Source: Heliomicrobium undosum (lineage in GTDB: Bacteria > Bacillota > Desulfitobacteriia > Heliobacteriales > Heliobacteriaceae). Taken from it: a stretch of 64,000 nucleotides of DNA. The number at the start of each line of letters is the position of its first letter. Position 1 is the stretch's first letter. The notes below the pieces were generated by a model. The model was not told the origin of the DNA, did no database searches, and saw only the letters and a program-made list of their open reading frames with translations. Shown here in pieces: positions 61,471-64,000 of the stretch. Both the position numbers and the translations under genes were made by a program. Location: positions 23,470 through 87,469 of the forward strand of contig NZ_WXEY01000012.1 in assembly GCF_009877425.1 (NCBI RefSeq), read 5' to 3'.

Positions 61471-63207
61471 GTGGCTGAACGGATTGTTGTCGATCCCATT
61501 ACCCGGATCGAAGGTCACCTGCGTGTCGAAGCCAAGGTGGAAGGCGGAAAAATCATTGATGCGGCCAGCACCGGCACCATGATTCGGGGCATTGAAATCA
61601 TCGCCCGGGATCGGGATCCCCGTGATGTCTGGGCGCTTGTCCAACGTATCTGCGGCGTTTGCACCACCACCCATGCCCTTACCTCGATCCGGGCGGTGGA
61701 AGACGCCTTACAGATTCGCGTCCCGAAAAATGCCGAACTGATCAGAAAGATTATGTTGGCGGTCATCCATATTCACGATCACGTCGTTCACTTCTATCAT
61801 CTCCATGCGCCGGATTGGGTTGACGTCCCCAACGCGCTGCAGGCTGATCCGATGCGGACAGCCGAATTGGCGCAGAGCATCTCCCGCTGGCCCAAGTCGA
61901 CGGCCGGCTACTTCCGCGATGTGCAAGACAAATTGAAGGCTTTCGTGTCCAATGGTCAACTTGGCATCTTTGCCAACGCCTATTGGGGGCATCCCGCCTA
62001 TAAACTGCCGCCAGAGGCCAACCTGATGGCTGTGGCTCACTACCTGGAAGCGCTCGACTGGCAGAAAGAGATCGTCAAAATCCACACCGTCTTCGGCGGC
62101 AAAAATCCGCATCCGAATTATCTGGTCGGCGGCATGGCCTCGGCCATCAACATCGACGGCGACAACGCGATCAATATTGAACGATTCAACCTTGTCAGCA
62201 AGCTCATCGACGAAGCCCTGGAATTTGTACTGGAGGTCTACCTGCCCGATCTGCTTGCCATTGCCTCGTTTTATAAAGATACGGCCGCCTATGGCGGCGG
62301 TTTGGGCAACTACCTTTGCTTCGGCGATTTTTCCACAGCCCCGAACAACGACCCTTCGGGATTTCTCCTGCCCCGAGGCGCCATTCTCAACAAAAACCTC
62401 TCAGAAGTGCTTGACGTCGATCCCCGTGATCCCCAACAGATCCTGGAGTACACGGATCATTCCTGGTACGAGAATTCGAAGAACGGTCTCCATCCCTGGG
62501 AAGGAGAGACTAGCCTCAAATACACCGGTCCGAAGACGCCCTATAAGACCCTGGATGAGACCGGCTCCTTCGATAAACCCTACTCCTGGGTCAAATCGCC
62601 CCGTTGGAAAGGGCATGCCATGGAAGTGGGGCCGCTGGCGCGGATGCTCGTGGGCTATGCTAAGAAAGATGCGCCTTCCCATGCCTTCATCAAGGACGAG
62701 ATAGACAAGGCCCTTGGGGGTCTCGGTGTCGGCGTCGAGGCGCTCTTCTCCACACTGGGAAGGACGGCGGCTCGCGGCATCGAGTCGAAGCTCTGCGCCG
62801 TGTGGCTGAAGCAGTTTTTCAATGAATTGATCGCCAATGTCAAAGCGGGAGACCAGAAGACCTTTAATCAAGAAAAATGGGAACCCTCCACATGGCCGAA
62901 AGAGAGCAAGGGTGTGGGACTGACAGAAGCGCCCCGGGGCGCTTTGAGCCACTGGGTGCACATCAAAGACGGCAAGGTTGCCAACTATCAGTGTGTCGTG
63001 CCTAGCACATGGAACGCTTCTCCGAAGGATCTGAAAGGCCAACATGGCGCCTATGAGGCCTCTCTGCTGGGTGTTCCCATGGCCAAGGCAGACCAGCCTG
63101 TGGAATTGTTGCGGACGATTCACTCCTTTGATCCTTGTCTTGCTTGCGCCGCCCACATCATCGATACGGAAACCCAGCAAACGACAAAGGTGGAAATCCT
63201 GCGCTAA
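61471..63207 (+). CDS. hupL: [NiFe] uptake hydrogenase large subunit
   Basis: 578 residues. The NiFe ligands are in RICGVCTTTH (Cys61, Cys64) and DPCLACAAH (Cys556, Cys559). The 16 residues after His562 are the tail removed by a maturation protease after nickel insertion. The N-terminus IVVDPITRIEGHLRVE is typical of group 1 enzymes. The gene begins 7 nt after the small subunit stop. Maturation genes are expected beyond the window's right edge. Confidence 0.96.
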   Translation: MAERIVVDPITRIEGHLRVEAKVEGGKIIDAASTGTMIRGIEIIARDRDPRDVWALVQRICGVCTTTHALTSIRAVEDALQIRVPKNAELIRKIMLAVIHIHDHVVHFYHLHAPDWVDVPNALQADPMRTAELAQSISRWPKSTAGYFRDVQDKLKAFVSNGQLGIFANAYWGHPAYKLPPEANLMAVAHYLEALDWQKEIVKIHTVFGGKNPHPNYLVGGMASAINIDGDNAINIERFNLVSKLIDEALEFVLEVYLPDLLAIASFYKDTAAYGGGLGNYLCFGDFSTAPNNDPSGFLLPRGAILNKNLSEVLDVDPRDPQQILEYTDHSWYENSKNGLHPWEGETSLKYTGPKTPYKTLDETGSFDKPYSWVKSPRWKGHAMEVGPLARMLVGYAKKDAPSHAFIKDEIDKALGGLGVGVEALFSTLGRTAARGIESKLCAVWLKQFFNELIANVKAGDQKTFNQEKWEPSTWPKESKGVGLTEAPRGALSHWVHIKDGKVANYQCVVPSTWNASPKDLKGQHGAYEASLLGVPMAKADQPVELLRTIHSFDPCLACAAHIIDTETQQTTKVEILR

Positions 63208-63220
63208 GGAGGGGAGTGGC

Positions 63221-63904
63221 ATGAGGGATACGAAAAACCTCAAATGCCTGAACACGGTGTACGTGTGGGAATTGCCGGTGCGCATCTATCATTGGATAAA
63301 TGCCCTTTGTATCGTCCTGTTGATGGTGTCGGGCCTCTATATCGGCAACCCGATGCTCCGGCCGGCCGTGGTTACCGGTGAAGCGGCCACCCACTTTTTC
63401 ATGGGTTATGCCTTCGTGATCCACATCGCTGCCGGCTACGTCTTCATCGCCAACTACCTGTTCCGCCTCTATTGGGCCTTCGTTGGCAACGAGTATGCCC
63501 GCAGCCACCACTGGCCCTGGCAAAAGGCATTCTGGCTGGAGTTCATCGATGTGCTGTTGAGCTACCTCTTCTTGAAGCACCATGAAGACGAACACCTGGG
63601 TCATAACCCGGTAGCCAATCTGGCCTACTTCGGCTTCATCATGGTGGGATCGGTGTTTATGGCGCTGACGGGATTTGCCATGTATGGAGAACTCCACCCG
63701 AACGGTTTCTTTGGCAATTTACAGTGGGTCTTTCAAGTCCTCGGCCCCAGTTACACCATCCACATGCTGCACCGCCTGATGGCTTGGGGGATCGTCGGCT
63801 TTGTGGTCGTTCACCTCTATCTGTCTCTGCGCCATGACATGTTCGCCCGAAATGGCACCTTGTCATCCATGGTGAGCGGGTATAAGTTTCGCTGCGAAGA
63901 ATGA
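63221..63904 (+). CDS. hupC: [NiFe] hydrogenase b-type cytochrome subunit
   Basis: 227 residues from ATG 63221, which follows GGAGGGGAG. It has four or five membrane segments with heme-ligand His in VRIYHWINALCIVLLMVSG, HFFMGYAFVIHIAAGYVF and HMLHRLMAWGIVGFVVVHLYLSLRHDMF. It takes electrons from the small subunit to the quinone pool. The protein has the HupC/HyaC family layout and length. Confidence 0.93.
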   Translation: MRDTKNLKCLNTVYVWELPVRIYHWINALCIVLLMVSGLYIGNPMLRPAVVTGEAATHFFMGYAFVIHIAAGYVFIANYLFRLYWAFVGNEYARSHHWPWQKAFWLEFIDVLLSYLFLKHHEDEHLGHNPVANLAYFGFIMVGSVFMALTGFAMYGELHPNGFFGNLQWVFQVLGPSYTIHMLHRLMAWGIVGFVVVHLYLSLRHDMFARNGTLSSMVSGYKFRCEE

Positions 63905-64000
63905 AATAAACCGCCGGTTTTGTCTTCGGTTGGGAGAAGGCGCGGTATTCTTTGATCGCCTACTTCGTCGTGATGAACACCATTGATGTAATTCTTCGAT
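63905..64000 (+). other. Right edge, nothing assignable
   Basis: 96 bases after hupC. One frame is open from about 63912 to the edge (..GWEKARYSLIAYFVVMNTIDVILR), but no start codon with a ribosome binding site precedes it, so I do not call a gene. Confidence 0.3.

Overview
The window looks like a chromosomal segment of a GC-rich, anaerobic, spore-forming Firmicute of the Clostridia. A Heliobacterium-like organism is my best guess, but it is an inference: no photosynthesis gene, rRNA or tRNA was seen. Supporting signs are strong GGAGG-type ribosome binding sites, sigma-A and extended -10 promoters, T-run terminators, TPP and c-di-AMP riboswitches of the Firmicute type, a SpoVR protein, and a periplasmic-type uptake [NiFe] hydrogenase.

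Layout. 1-5.3 kb: a truncated unknown gene, a lipoprotein and a large membrane hybrid histidine kinase. 5.3-13.9 kb: a soluble [FeFe]-hydrogenase-like/chemoreceptor fusion; a minus-strand operon of ECF sigma factor, anti-sigma factor and ABC-2 exporter; a double flavodoxin-like oxidoreductase; a CBS protein. 13.9-18.2 kb: an HD-GYP protein and a four-gene polar amino acid ABC importer. 18.4-22.7 kb: a Gly/Cys-rich membrane protein, a radical SAM/SPASM enzyme and an Mrp-type ATPase, then an unidentified leader RNA and a REC-GGDEF protein. 23.4-37.6 kb: spoVR and a complete type I-E CRISPR-Cas locus (cas3-cas8e-cse2-cas7-cas5-cas6e-cas1-cas2) with one array on each side. 37.8-47.7 kb: a coiled-coil protein, an orphan solute-binding protein, glycerate kinase, a second HD-GYP protein, a CheB-CheR-kinase hybrid and an AT-rich DUF4288-like gene. 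47.8-54.3 kb: acyl-CoA ligase, hybrid cluster protein, a c-di-AMP riboswitch ahead of a KamA-family enzyme, and a third HD-GYP protein. 54.8-60.0 kb: a TPP riboswitch and thiC-thiM-thiE-thiL-thiD. 60.3-63.9 kb: hydrogenase small subunit, large subunit and cytochrome b.

The most unusual structure is at the CRISPR locus. The same leader precedes both arrays, and for array 2 most of it lies inside the 3' end of cas2. Array 1 is bracketed by two copies of the spoVR tail plus leader; the downstream copy is decayed and is followed by a fossil array whose three repeat relics are exactly 61 bp apart. This reads as an old tandem duplication of a [spoVR tail-leader-array] unit.

Other points of interest are the Gly/Cys-rich protein with its radical SAM partner, which carries a hexanucleotide microsatellite just after its Fe-S motif; the c-di-AMP riboswitch in front of an aminomutase-like gene; a hydrogenase-like sensor lacking the proton-relay cysteine; a receiver domain with Glu in place of the phosphoacceptor Asp; and two ABC genes whose most plausible start codon is CTG.
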